Positions 26,514 through 35,117 of a DNA stretch of 36,820 bases are shown here, one piece after another. Origin of the DNA: Flavobacteriales bacterium. GTDB lineage: Bacteria > Bacteroidota > Bacteroidia > Flavobacteriales_D > Sanyastnellaceae. The DNA lies in NCBI GenBank assembly GCA_030828175.1, contig JAURDB010000007.1:1-36820 (forward strand). Direction: 5' to 3'. The notes under the pieces are model-generated. The model did no database searches and was not told the DNA's origin. It saw only the letters and a list, made by a program, of their open reading frames with translations. The stretch's first letter is position 1; each line of letters opens with the position of its first letter. The position numbers and the translations under genes were made by a program.

Positions 26514-27602
26514 ATGGAAGAAGCGACGAAGACGCTGGCCACCACGCCACTTCACTCTGTTCACCTGGCTTCAGGTGCCCGCATGGTTCCTTTCGCAGGA
26601 TATGAAATGCCGGTCCAATATTCGGGCCTTCGGCAGGAGCACGAGGCCGTGCGATCGGCCGCAGGACTCTTCGATGTGAGCCACATGGGTGAGCTGTGGT
26701 TCTCAGGAGATGGTGCCAAGGCTTATCTGCAGCATCTGCTTGCGGGTGACATCGAGAAGGCGACGGAAGGTCGCGCCCTGTACACTTGCCTTCTGAATGA
26801 CGCCGGTGGAATCGTCGAGGATTTGCTCGTTTACGGTTTTGGTTCGCGTTACATGTTGGTCGTCAATGCCGCCAATCGCGCCGAGGTGGTTTCATTGGTT
26901 CGCGGGACGCTGCCTGACCATGTTCATTTTGAAGATGCGAGTGACCAAACGGCGCTGATTGCATTGCAGGGCCCGGCTTCCGATGCGGTTGCCCAGGCCC
27001 TGGGTCATGACCTTTCTTCACTCAAGTATTACCACCACCGCACCCTTGGGTTCCAAGGCGTGGAGGTCGTGGTGGGGGCAACGGGGTATACGGGTGAACG
27101 CGGATTCGAGTGGTACGTCCCTTCGGAGCGAGCGGAAGCCTTGTGGACGGCATTGATGGAAGCTGGGCAGGATCAGGGATTGGTGCCTTGCGGGCTGGGA
27201 GCCCGCGACACCTTGCGCCTTGAAAAGGGGTTTTGCCTTCATGGAAATGACATAGGGCCGGATCGGAATCCGGTGGAGGCGGGATTGTCGTGGACGGTGG
27301 GCTGGAAAACGGATTTTCGGGGAAAGGCCCCTCTTGAAGAAACGAAGTCTTCGGGTCCCGCCCAGAAACTGGTAGGATTCAAGCTTCTGGAGCGGGGCAT
27401 TCCCCGCAAGGACTATCCGATTGTGGATGATGGTGGTCAACCCATTGGGGTTGTTACCAGCGGCACACAATCCCCGTCGCTCGGTGAGGCGATCGGCTTG
27501 GGTTACGTGTCCGCGTCCCATGCTGTTAAGGGTGGCGAAATCGGCATTTCGATCCGAAACAAGACGATCCGGGCAACCGTCACTGGGATTCCTTTCCTTT
27601 GA
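26514..27602 (+). CDS. gcvT: Glycine cleavage system aminomethyltransferase T
   Basis: HLASGARMVPFAGYEMPVQYSG, LFDVSHMGE, LQGPASDAV, GYTGERGFEWYV, GLGARDTLRLEKGFCLHGNDI. Confidence 0.96.
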   Translation: MEEATKTLATTPLHSVHLASGARMVPFAGYEMPVQYSGLRQEHEAVRSAAGLFDVSHMGELWFSGDGAKAYLQHLLAGDIEKATEGRALYTCLLNDAGGIVEDLLVYGFGSRYMLVVNAANRAEVVSLVRGTLPDHVHFEDASDQTALIALQGPASDAVAQALGHDLSSLKYYHHRTLGFQGVEVVVGATGYTGERGFEWYVPSERAEALWTALMEAGQDQGLVPCGLGARDTLRLEKGFCLHGNDIGPDRNPVEAGLSWTVGWKTDFRGKAPLEETKSSGPAQKLVGFKLLERGIPRKDYPIVDDGGQPIGVVTSGTQSPSLGEAIGLGYVSASHAVKGGEIGISIRNKTIRATVTGIPFL

Positions 27603-27605
27603 GGC

Positions 27606-28400
27606 ATGGCAGAAGTGTCCTTATCCGACAAGAGAAAAGAAGAACGTCCTGTGCGAAGGGTGGAAGTTTGCTTCTCGCCCAGGCAGTTCGATTTGTACAA
27701 GGACGAGTTCCATACCTGTGTCGTGATTGATGTGCTTCGGGCCACATCGGCCATTTGCACAGGGCTCGCCAACGGTGTGGACAGGATCATTCCGGTGCCC
27801 ACGGTGGAGGAAGCGAGGGCCCTCAAGGCTGAAGGGTGCATTGCAGCCGCTGAGAGAAATGGCCAGATCGTGGAGGGTTTTGATTTCGGGAATTCTCCCA
27901 GGGCCTACATGTCGGGTGAGCTGAAAGGCAAAACCGTGGCGTTGACCACTACCAATGGGACCAAGGCCATCGACATGGCCAAGGAGATGCCGCAGGTAGC
28001 GATTGGAAGCATCAACAACCTCGATGCCATCTGCACATGGTTGATGCAGCAGCCGGGAGATGTGTTGCTCCTGTGCTCAGGTTGGAAGGATAAATTCAAC
28101 CTGGAGGACACCATCTGTGCTGGTGCAATTGCGGACAACCTCATTGACATCGCCCGGTACAAAAGCGAAGAGGACAGTACCATCGCCGCCAAACACCTCT
28201 TCCTCGGGGTGCGGGGCAACATCTTTTCCTTTTTGAAGGCCTCCTCCCACCGGCGCCGCTTGCGCAACCTGAATTTGGGCGAGGACATCAAGTATTGTCT
28301 GACACCGAATACCGTGAATGTGGTTCCGGTCCTGCACGATGGCGCCCTGATCGACGCGCGGCGCATCAAGGAGGGCGTGGTCAAGGACCTCTCCCATTGA
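27606..28400 (+). CDS. comB: 2-phosphosulfolactate phosphatase family protein
   Basis: CVVIDVLRATSAICTGLANG, FDFGNSPRAY, TTTNGTKAI, CSGWKDKFNLEDTICAGAI. Confidence 0.92.
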   Translation: MAEVSLSDKRKEERPVRRVEVCFSPRQFDLYKDEFHTCVVIDVLRATSAICTGLANGVDRIIPVPTVEEARALKAEGCIAAAERNGQIVEGFDFGNSPRAYMSGELKGKTVALTTTNGTKAIDMAKEMPQVAIGSINNLDAICTWLMQQPGDVLLLCSGWKDKFNLEDTICAGAIADNLIDIARYKSEEDSTIAAKHLFLGVRGNIFSFLKASSHRRRLRNLNLGEDIKYCLTPNTVNVVPVLHDGALIDARRIKEGVVKDLSH

Positions 28401-29371
28401 GTTTGCTCCACCGTTGTTCTCTTCTCTGCGTCCTGATTGCAGTGGGGTGGACATGGTCCGGTTGGGGTTTTCCCGTACATCGACACGTCAACCGATCGGC
28501 GGTTTCTGCTCTTCCAGAGCCGTTGCGGGGGTGGATGGCGGCAGAGGTGGATTGGCTTTCTGCCCATGCCACGGATGCAGACAAACGAAAGCATGCGGTG
28601 GAACGCGAGGCACCTCGGCACTATCTCGATTGGGATGCACCCGCCCTCTCTTGTTTGGACACGCTGGGCGTTGCGCCGTCATACTCAAGGGCATTGGGCG
28701 CTTGTACTGAAGACTCCCTCTGGGAATACGGTGTGATCCCTTGGCAATTGGAGTGGTCCCATCGAAAATTGGTGGAGGCTTTTGACTGCCAAGACCGCGA
28801 AGGCATTCTTCGCGCGGCTTCCGATCTCGGACACTATGTGGCGGATGCCCATGTCCCCTTGCACACGACACTCAACTACAACGGACAGTTGAGTGGTCAG
28901 GAAGGCATTCATTCGGTTTGGGAGACCCGATTGCCTGAGCTGTATGGCGGTGGTTACCGGCTGTTTGTTGAGGAGGTCGGGTATGTCGCTGATGTTCGGT
29001 TCTGGGCATGGGATGTGGTCAGGGAAAGTCACGCCCTGGTCGCTCCCCTCCTCGCGGCGGAGCGCATGATTTCAGAGGAACGGCCGGAGTTCGACCATGT
29101 CCGTGAAGAGCGCGGTGGGAGCATGCAGTTGTTGCGGTCGGAGCCTTGGTGTGCGGAATATCACCGGGCCCTGGAGGGAATGGTGGAAAGCAGGTGGCGC
29201 GCATCCATTCGCGGCGTGGCAGCGCTGTGGTATACCGCTTGGGTCGATGCGGGTTCCCCTGACTTGTCGGATGTGCTGGGGCCACCTCGCCGAGGCTTTC
29301 TTCGGTGCCGGTCGAATCGGGGGAAGAATCGCGGCCGGGACAAGGGCATTGGCCAGGCTCCGGTACCTTGA
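28397..29371 (+). CDS. S1/P1 nuclease / zinc-dependent phospholipase C-like secreted protein
   Basis: Signal peptide then WGFPVHRHVNRSAV and LGHYVADAHVPLHTTLNYNGQ...GIHSVWETRLPELY, matching the Zn-binding S1/P1 architecture. TTG start is inferred. Confidence 0.75.
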   Translation: MSLLHRCSLLCVLIAVGWTWSGWGFPVHRHVNRSAVSALPEPLRGWMAAEVDWLSAHATDADKRKHAVEREAPRHYLDWDAPALSCLDTLGVAPSYSRALGACTEDSLWEYGVIPWQLEWSHRKLVEAFDCQDREGILRAASDLGHYVADAHVPLHTTLNYNGQLSGQEGIHSVWETRLPELYGGGYRLFVEEVGYVADVRFWAWDVVRESHALVAPLLAAERMISEERPEFDHVREERGGSMQLLRSEPWCAEYHRALEGMVESRWRASIRGVAALWYTAWVDAGSPDLSDVLGPPRRGFLRCRSNRGKNRGRDKGIGQAPVP

Positions 29372-29375
29372 GGTC

Positions 29376-30491
29376 GTGCAACGCATCGCCATTGTCAATC
29401 CATATTCGGCGGGAAGCCACGCCCAATGGGCATCGGGGCTGGCCCTTTCCCTACCCGGGGCAGCAGCGTCTGCCGGGGTGGATTTGGAGGTGGAGGTGCA
29501 CTCCTTGCCCGGTCGTCATTGGAAATGGCGGATGCATGCGGCTTCCCTGACGCTGGTGGAACGCATGGAATCGGATGGCGCTTTTTCCCGCGGCATTGAC
29601 ATTTTCATCGTGACAGACATGCTGGACGTGGGGCAGTTCAGGGCGGCATTGCCCCGTGGCCACAGGGACAAACCCATCGTCCTTTATTTCCACGAGAATC
29701 AGCTCACTTTTCCGTCCCATCCAGACAGCCCTCCCAAGGACTGGGATCGGCACTACGCTTTCATGAATGTCACGGGAGCCTTGTTGGCAGACCAAGTCTG
29801 GTTCAATTCGGAATACCACAGAAGGTTGTTCTTGGAGGCATTGCCGGCTTTCCTCTCGGTCTTCCCTTCCCCTCGTCCGGAAGGGGCAGATGAGAGAATC
29901 CGATCGAAGTCCACCGTCATCCCCATTGGAATCGAGAAGGATGTTCTGGATGCCGGGGCTCTTGGGAAGGGCAGCGTTTTTGGAGACGGTCCACCGGTCG
30001 TGGCATGGAACCACAGGTGGGAATACGACAAGGGGCCGGATGGATTCCTCCATTGTATTGATGCAGCTGTGGCCGCTGGCTGTGAATTCAGATTGGCCAT
30101 GATGGGCCAGGCATTTGACCGGATACCCCCTGCTTTTGAAGCGCTGCGGAAGCGGCATGCGGACCGGATTGTCCTGTGGGGTTACTTGAAAACGCGAGAG
30201 GAATATGTGGAATCCCTGCGGTCTTGCGATATCGCATTGGTAACGGCGCATCACGATTTCTTTGGAATCAGCGTGTTGGAGGCGGCGGCTGCGGGGCTTC
30301 ACTTGCTGGCCCCCCGGGCTTTGGCATATCCCGAGCATTTTGGTTCCGATCGGCTCCATCCCAGGGAGGAGTTGCAGTCGGCCTTCGTTGAAGTGTTGAA
30401 GTCGACACCGATCCGCTCTGGCTTTTCCGTGGCGCACCATGGTTGGTCTTTTGTTGCACAAAGGGCATGGAATGCGCTTCATTCGGCATGA
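29376..30491 (+). CDS. DUF3524 glycosyltransferase, similar to tRNA-queuosine alpha-mannosyltransferase (GTDC1/QTMAN)
   Basis: RIAIVNPYSAGSHAQW, LPGRHWKWRMHAASLTL, IVLYFHENQLTFP, YAFMNVTGALLADQVWFNSEYHR, WNHRWEYDKGPDGFL, LWGYLKTREEYVESLRSCDIALVTAHHDFFGISVLEAAAAGLHLLAPRALAYPEHF. Confidence 0.85.
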   Translation: MQRIAIVNPYSAGSHAQWASGLALSLPGAAASAGVDLEVEVHSLPGRHWKWRMHAASLTLVERMESDGAFSRGIDIFIVTDMLDVGQFRAALPRGHRDKPIVLYFHENQLTFPSHPDSPPKDWDRHYAFMNVTGALLADQVWFNSEYHRRLFLEALPAFLSVFPSPRPEGADERIRSKSTVIPIGIEKDVLDAGALGKGSVFGDGPPVVAWNHRWEYDKGPDGFLHCIDAAVAAGCEFRLAMMGQAFDRIPPAFEALRKRHADRIVLWGYLKTREEYVESLRSCDIALVTAHHDFFGISVLEAAAAGLHLLAPRALAYPEHFGSDRLHPREELQSAFVEVLKSTPIRSGFSVAHHGWSFVAQRAWNALHSA

Positions 30492-30630
30492 GTGGGGATC
30501 GAACGGGGTGTTATGGGTGGATATGGGACACAGAATCTCGAAAAATTGCCATCCTGGAAAAGGAGGTTTTGGGCGTAGGGAACCGTGTTGAATTTGGACG
30601 AGTGGCTTTTTTGTTGTGCTGTATTGGGGG

Positions 30631-30742
30631 TTATCAACGCCGGGAATATTTTGGGTGGCGTGAAGGAGTATTCCGAGAATGGACTTTCGAAAAAGTCAAG
30701 GGCCTGTGGGCTTTTTTTTATCAAACGTTGCGGGAATATTTG
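30631..30742 (+). repeat. Two-copy direct repeat upstream of dnaA
   Basis: TTATCAACGCCGGGAATATTTTG (30631-30653) and TTATCAAACGTTGCGGGAATATTTG (30718-30742). Confidence 0.7.
30682..30719 (+). terminator. Stacked hairpins with T8 tract upstream of dnaA (terminator/attenuator-like)
   Basis: GACTTT-CGAA-AAAGTC perfect stem, followed directly by AAGGGCC-TGT-GGGCTTT (one mismatch, one wobble) and TTTTTTTT. Confidence 0.5.
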
Positions 30743-30810
30743 CCTTCTCCTTGGAGGGAGTGCCGGGGTCCTTTCCCGGTGTTTGATTTATCTCTGTAAA
30801 CCACATCCGA

Positions 30811-32241
30811 ATGAACCTTCATCACGAAAGCGTCTGGGCGAATTGCCTCTCCTTCATAGAAGACAATGTCAGTGCGCAGGCTTTCAAGACTTGGTTCGTT
30901 CCGATCAAAGCGGTGAAGTTGGAGGAGGCCGTGCTGACCATTCAGGTGCCTTCTCAGTTTTTCTACGAATGGCTGGAGGAGCACTACATTGAATTGTTGC
31001 GCAAGGCGATTGGAAAGGAGTTGGGAAAGGAAGCCAGGCTCGAGTATTCCATCATCATGGAGCAGCACCCCGCTGGAACGTCTCCCTATACTGTGAAGGT
31101 TCCGACCTCGCATCACGCTGCGGTGCGCAACCGTTCTGTGAAGATGCCGATGGACACCATGGAGGCTCCGATCAAGAATCCTTTCGTGATTCCGGGTTTG
31201 AAGAAGCTCAACATCGACTCCAACCTGAATCCGAAGTACAGCTTTGAGAACTTCATCGAGGGTGAAAGCAATCGCCTGGCGCGAAGCGCTGGATTTGCTG
31301 TCGCTCAAAAGCCGGGTGGTACGGCATTCAATCCGCTTCTGATCTACAGCCCGGTCGGACTCGGAAAGACCCACCTCGCACACGCGATCGGAATCGAAAT
31401 CAAGAACCGCTTTCCCGAAAAGACGGTCCTCTACGTCAACTCCGAAAAGTTCACGCACCAATTCATCGATGCGGTGCGGAACAACAGCGTCAATGACTTC
31501 TCCCACTTCTACCAACTCATGGATGTCCTCATCGTGGACGACGTGCAGTTCTTCAGTGGCAAGGAGAAGACCCAGGACGTGTTCTTCCACATCTTCAATC
31601 ACCTGCACCAGACCGGCAAGCAGATTGTCCTGACCAGTGACAAGCCGCCTGTGGAGATGCAGGGCATGGAGCAGCGCCTCCTCTCCCGCTTCAAGTGGGG
31701 CTTGAGTGCGGACGTCCAGGTCCCCAGCCTGGAGACCCGGATGGCCATCCTCGAGAAGAAGATGTACGCCGATGGCATCGAGCTTCCCCGCGAGGTCATG
31801 GAGTACCTCGCCTACTCCATCAACACGAACATCCGCGAGCTGGAAGGTGCGCTCATCAGCTTGATTGCCCAAAGCAGCCTGAACCGCAAGGCGATTACCT
31901 TGGAGTTGGCCAAGCAGATGATTGACAAGTTTGTCAAGAACACCGCCCGCGAGGTCAGCATCGACTACATCCAGAAGGTGGTCTGCGATTACTTCGATTT
32001 GCCCATCGAGTTGCTCAAGTCCAAGACGCGCAAGCGCGAAATCGTGCAGGCGCGTCAAATCGCGATGTATTTCGCGAAGAAGATGACAAAGAGTTCGTTG
32101 GCCAACATTGGCCTGCACTGCGGAGGCAAGGACCACGCGACGGTGCTTCACGCCTGCCGCACGGTCAACAACCTGAGCGAGACCGACAAGCACTTCCGCA
32201 AGTACCTCGACGACCTCGAGAAAAAGTTGAATGTCAGCTGA
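30811..32241 (+). CDS. dnaA: Chromosomal replication initiator DnaA
   Basis: NPKYSFENFIEGESNRLA, YSPVGLGKTHLAHAIG, LIVDDVQFFSGKEKTQDVFFHIFN, LLSRFKWGL, GGKDHATVLHACRTV. Confidence 0.98.
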   Translation: MNLHHESVWANCLSFIEDNVSAQAFKTWFVPIKAVKLEEAVLTIQVPSQFFYEWLEEHYIELLRKAIGKELGKEARLEYSIIMEQHPAGTSPYTVKVPTSHHAAVRNRSVKMPMDTMEAPIKNPFVIPGLKKLNIDSNLNPKYSFENFIEGESNRLARSAGFAVAQKPGGTAFNPLLIYSPVGLGKTHLAHAIGIEIKNRFPEKTVLYVNSEKFTHQFIDAVRNNSVNDFSHFYQLMDVLIVDDVQFFSGKEKTQDVFFHIFNHLHQTGKQIVLTSDKPPVEMQGMEQRLLSRFKWGLSADVQVPSLETRMAILEKKMYADGIELPREVMEYLAYSINTNIRELEGALISLIAQSSLNRKAITLELAKQMIDKFVKNTAREVSIDYIQKVVCDYFDLPIELLKSKTRKREIVQARQIAMYFAKKMTKSSLANIGLHCGGKDHATVLHACRTVNNLSETDKHFRKYLDDLEKKLNVS

Positions 32242-32259
32242 TCGGGTAGTCTGCCTGAA

Positions 32260-32706
32260 GTGAAGCAATACCTGGTCGTATGCCTCGGCAACATCTGCCG
32301 CTCTCCGATTGGAGAGGGTTGGTTGCGCCATGCCGCGATGGTTCGTGGGTGTCGGGTCAAGGTGGATTCAGCGGGCACTTCCGGCTACCATGCGGGGGAG
32401 GCTCCGGATCGGAGGAGCGTAGCTGCGATGCGGGCTGTGGGCATTGACATTTCGGGCCAGCGTTCCCGGAAGTTCGTCCGGGGCGATTTCGCCAAATTCG
32501 ATCGGATTCTGGTGATGGATCGGGCGAACTTGAAGGATGTCCTCGACATGGCCCAAAGCGAAGAGGACGAGGCCAAGGTGGCCTTGTTTGATCCCTCGGG
32601 GGCGGAGGTGCCGGATCCCTACTATGGCGGTGAGGATGGTTTCTCTGCCGTGAGGGAACAGGTGCGCCAGGCTTCGGAAGCATGGCTCGATCGGGATTTC
32701 TCTTGA
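32260..32706 (+). CDS. Low-molecular-weight protein-tyrosine phosphatase
   Basis: VCLGNICRSPIGEGWLRHAA P-loop; VPDPYYGGEDGF acid loop; GTG start. Confidence 0.95.
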   Translation: MKQYLVVCLGNICRSPIGEGWLRHAAMVRGCRVKVDSAGTSGYHAGEAPDRRSVAAMRAVGIDISGQRSRKFVRGDFAKFDRILVMDRANLKDVLDMAQSEEDEAKVALFDPSGAEVPDPYYGGEDGFSAVREQVRQASEAWLDRDFS

Positions 32707-32707
32707 T

Positions 32708-33463
32708 TCAGTAAGCTTCCACCGCAAATTGCACCGGTGTATGGGCGGGCAGCCCCCATTCCAGGTGGGCTTGGGACCCGAAGGCCCCGTCGGAAGTGGA
32801 CCAGATGTGGGCTGAGGCCCCCGGTCCTGCCAGCGAAACGAAAGGCGCCAATGCGGGGACGACCTGGTCGGGTTCACCTTCGAAGAAGGCGATTTTCACG
32901 GTGTCACCGATCATGCTCCCATCCGGGCGAAGGGTGACGATGCTCAATCGAATGGGGTCACCCTGGGCAAAACGTTGGGCGGGAGGTTCAAAGAAATCTG
33001 GACTTGAGCGTTTCAATGCTTGCCACCACGAATGCTCTGCCGCCTCAGGTGAGGGGGACCGGCTGAGATGGACGGCTCCCATCCGGGCGATTTCATTTCG
33101 CCCAAGGCACCGCCACCTCACCGTGAGGCTGTCGACACCCTCCCAACGGAAGGCCTGTCGAATGCTCAGAGGGAGGTTCTCTGGATGCAGCCGAATGAGG
33201 TCGCCGCAGGACAAGGATGGAAGCCCCAGTAGTTCGCGCTGGGCGATTTGGGTGGCTGTATCCGATGCCCAAAGAATGTATGGCCAAACGGCACGGTCGG
33301 TCCCAGCCGAATCCTGAACCTCCGCGGCGATTCCTTTTCCTTGGGCCAGCGCCTCGCTGACGGAAGTGCTGCCGAGTTCCAACCATCTCCAAGGAGGTGC
33401 TTCCTTGCGCACGCAACCGACCAGGGTTCCGGTCAAAAGTGCGAGGATCACCCCGCGCTTCAT
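32708..33463 (-). CDS. Divergent FKBP-like lipoprotein (tentative)
   Basis: MKRGVILALLTGTLVGC lipobox; C-terminal QVVPALAPFVSLAGPGASAHIWSTSDGAFGSQ...LPAHTPVQFAVEAY resembles the FKBP end motif but is degenerate. Confidence 0.55.
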   Translation of the reverse strand: MKRGVILALLTGTLVGCVRKEAPPWRWLELGSTSVSEALAQGKGIAAEVQDSAGTDRAVWPYILWASDTATQIAQRELLGLPSLSCGDLIRLHPENLPLSIRQAFRWEGVDSLTVRWRCLGRNEIARMGAVHLSRSPSPEAAEHSWWQALKRSSPDFFEPPAQRFAQGDPIRLSIVTLRPDGSMIGDTVKIAFFEGEPDQVVPALAPFVSLAGPGASAHIWSTSDGAFGSQAHLEWGLPAHTPVQFAVEAY

Positions 33464-34035
33464 GCCGGTCGGGTGTAGAGGTCGATCCGGATGGCTACGG
33501 CGATGACGGCTTCCTGAGGGATTTCCGGAGGGCGGCCGCTCATGCCCCAAGCTTGGGACGGCGGTATCAAGGCGCGCAAGCTGTCTCCCAGCATCGATTG
33601 ACCTATCAGTTGGTGGAACCCCGCAGGTAAATCGGTGCCTTCCAGTTCGAAGGCCATCGGTCCGTCCTCTTGCCAGGTGGTGATGGTTTTGCCGTCGAGC
33701 AGCGCGAAGCGGTGATGCAATTCCAAGACCGTGCCCTTGGGGAGGCTGCTGACCGGTGCGGCGCTTTTTCGTTCCAGGATTTCATAGCGGATGCCGGTTC
33801 CCGTAGAGCCGACGGAATCCCAATCCGCGGTGTGGGCCACAATCAGACTGTCCAAGGCCAGGGCGCGCAAGCGATGGAACTCCATGAGGTCGGCCTGATC
33901 GGGAGCTGTCTTGGGCGGTGCATCAGGTATGCGCCTTTCTGCGCAACCGGTCCAGCATCCTTGCAGCAGGATGCAAAGCACTCCCAGAGCAGCCGAAGCC
34001 AAAACGGGTGTTCTGTTCCCGCTCCTTCGGTTCAT
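33460..34035 (-). CDS. FKBP-type peptidyl-prolyl isomerase lipoprotein, GldI-like
   Basis: ALGVLCILLQGC lipobox-like leader; LPAGFHQLIGQSMLGDSLRALIPPSQAWGMSGRPPEIPQEAVIAVAIRIDLY; located next to nrnA as gldI often is in flavobacteria. Confidence 0.7.
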   Translation of the reverse strand: MNRRSGNRTPVLASAALGVLCILLQGCWTGCAERRIPDAPPKTAPDQADLMEFHRLRALALDSLIVAHTADWDSVGSTGTGIRYEILERKSAAPVSSLPKGTVLELHHRFALLDGKTITTWQEDGPMAFELEGTDLPAGFHQLIGQSMLGDSLRALIPPSQAWGMSGRPPEIPQEAVIAVAIRIDLYTRPA

Positions 34036-35093
34036 TCTTGGTTTCCTTCGGATGCAGCGATGCCTGAGGCGATTTCGGGCAGAAGACCGCGAAGACGGGC
34101 CATGACCACGCCGATGGATTCCTCGGAGGCTCCGCCAGCGGCGTTGTTGTGTCCTCCACCGTCAAAATGCTTCTCGGCCAAATCGCGCACGCTGTAGTTG
34201 CCCGTGGAGCGGAAGCTCATCTTCACGCGGTCCGACGACTGCTTGGCAAAGACCGCCACCTTGACGCCGGCCACGCCGAGCGCCTTGTTGACCAGCCCCT
34301 CGGTGTAGCCCGGGCGGTAGTTGAACCGCTCCATGTCCTCGGCCGTGAGGTGGACAAAGGCGGTCTGGAATTCGGGGTATACCTCCATACGCTCCACAAC
34401 GGCAAAAGCATGAAGTTTCATGCGGTCCATGGGCTGTTCGCCGAAGATGGCCTCGTGCACGGCGGTGTGGTCGAGCCCGCGGTCCTTCATCTCAGCAATG
34501 ACACGGTGGGTCTCTCCGGTGACCGAACCAAAGCGGAAACTGCCCGTGTCGGTCATCATGCCTGCGTACAGCAGCGATGCCCCTTCAGCGTCTACGGCTT
34601 CTTTGCCGCCCAATCCTGCAATGACACCCCAGAGGAGTTCGGCAGTGGAGCTGCAGCGCGCGTCGTGGACCTTGGCTGCCGGGAAATCTTCCGGCCCCAT
34701 GTGGTGGTCCACCATCAGCCAGGTTCCCGTGGCGGAACGCGCAGCATCGGCCATGGGGCCCAGGCGGCTCAAACCATTGTAGTCGAGTGCAAACAGAACG
34801 TCGGCGCGGTGCAGGGCATCCTGTGCTGCTCCCGGATCGCGGTCGAACAACACGATGTCTTGTACCCCCGGCATCCAATCCAAGGCCTCGTCCGGCGCGT
34901 CGGGCAGTACGCAGGTCACCTCTTTGCCCGTGGAGCGCAGGTAACGCGCCAAAGCGAGTGAGGTGCCCACAGCGTCGGCGTCGGGCGAGCGGTGGCTGGT
35001 GATGGTGACGGTGCTGGCTCCATCGAGATGGTCCCGGAAAGCGGCAAGGTCTGCGGCGTCCACCATGCTGTGGACGGATTGCGGTGCATTCAT
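34032..35093 (-). CDS. nrnA: DHH/DHHA1 phosphoesterase, NrnA-like
   Basis: TITSHRSPDADAVGTSLALARYL, DVLFALDYNGLSRLG, MVDHHMGPEDF, GMMTDTGSFRF, GGGHNNAAGG. Confidence 0.95.
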   Translation of the reverse strand: MNAPQSVHSMVDAADLAAFRDHLDGASTVTITSHRSPDADAVGTSLALARYLRSTGKEVTCVLPDAPDEALDWMPGVQDIVLFDRDPGAAQDALHRADVLFALDYNGLSRLGPMADAARSATGTWLMVDHHMGPEDFPAAKVHDARCSSTAELLWGVIAGLGGKEAVDAEGASLLYAGMMTDTGSFRFGSVTGETHRVIAEMKDRGLDHTAVHEAIFGEQPMDRMKLHAFAVVERMEVYPEFQTAFVHLTAEDMERFNYRPGYTEGLVNKALGVAGVKVAVFAKQSSDRVKMSFRSTGNYSVRDLAEKHFDGGGHNNAAGGASEESIGVVMARLRGLLPEIASGIAASEGNQE

Positions 35094-35117
35094 CTCTGGC
35101 GAAGATACCTTGCACCC

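Noticed and set aside
30443-30992. Small ORFs (118 and 135 aa) upstream of dnaA
   Set aside because: No coding signature; they run through the hairpins and overlap the dnaA start. The region is better treated as non-coding.
30721-32331. 536-aa minus-strand ORF covering dnaA
   Set aside because: Shadow ORF opposite a definite dnaA; low-complexity V/L/D/H-rich sequence with no recognisable domain.
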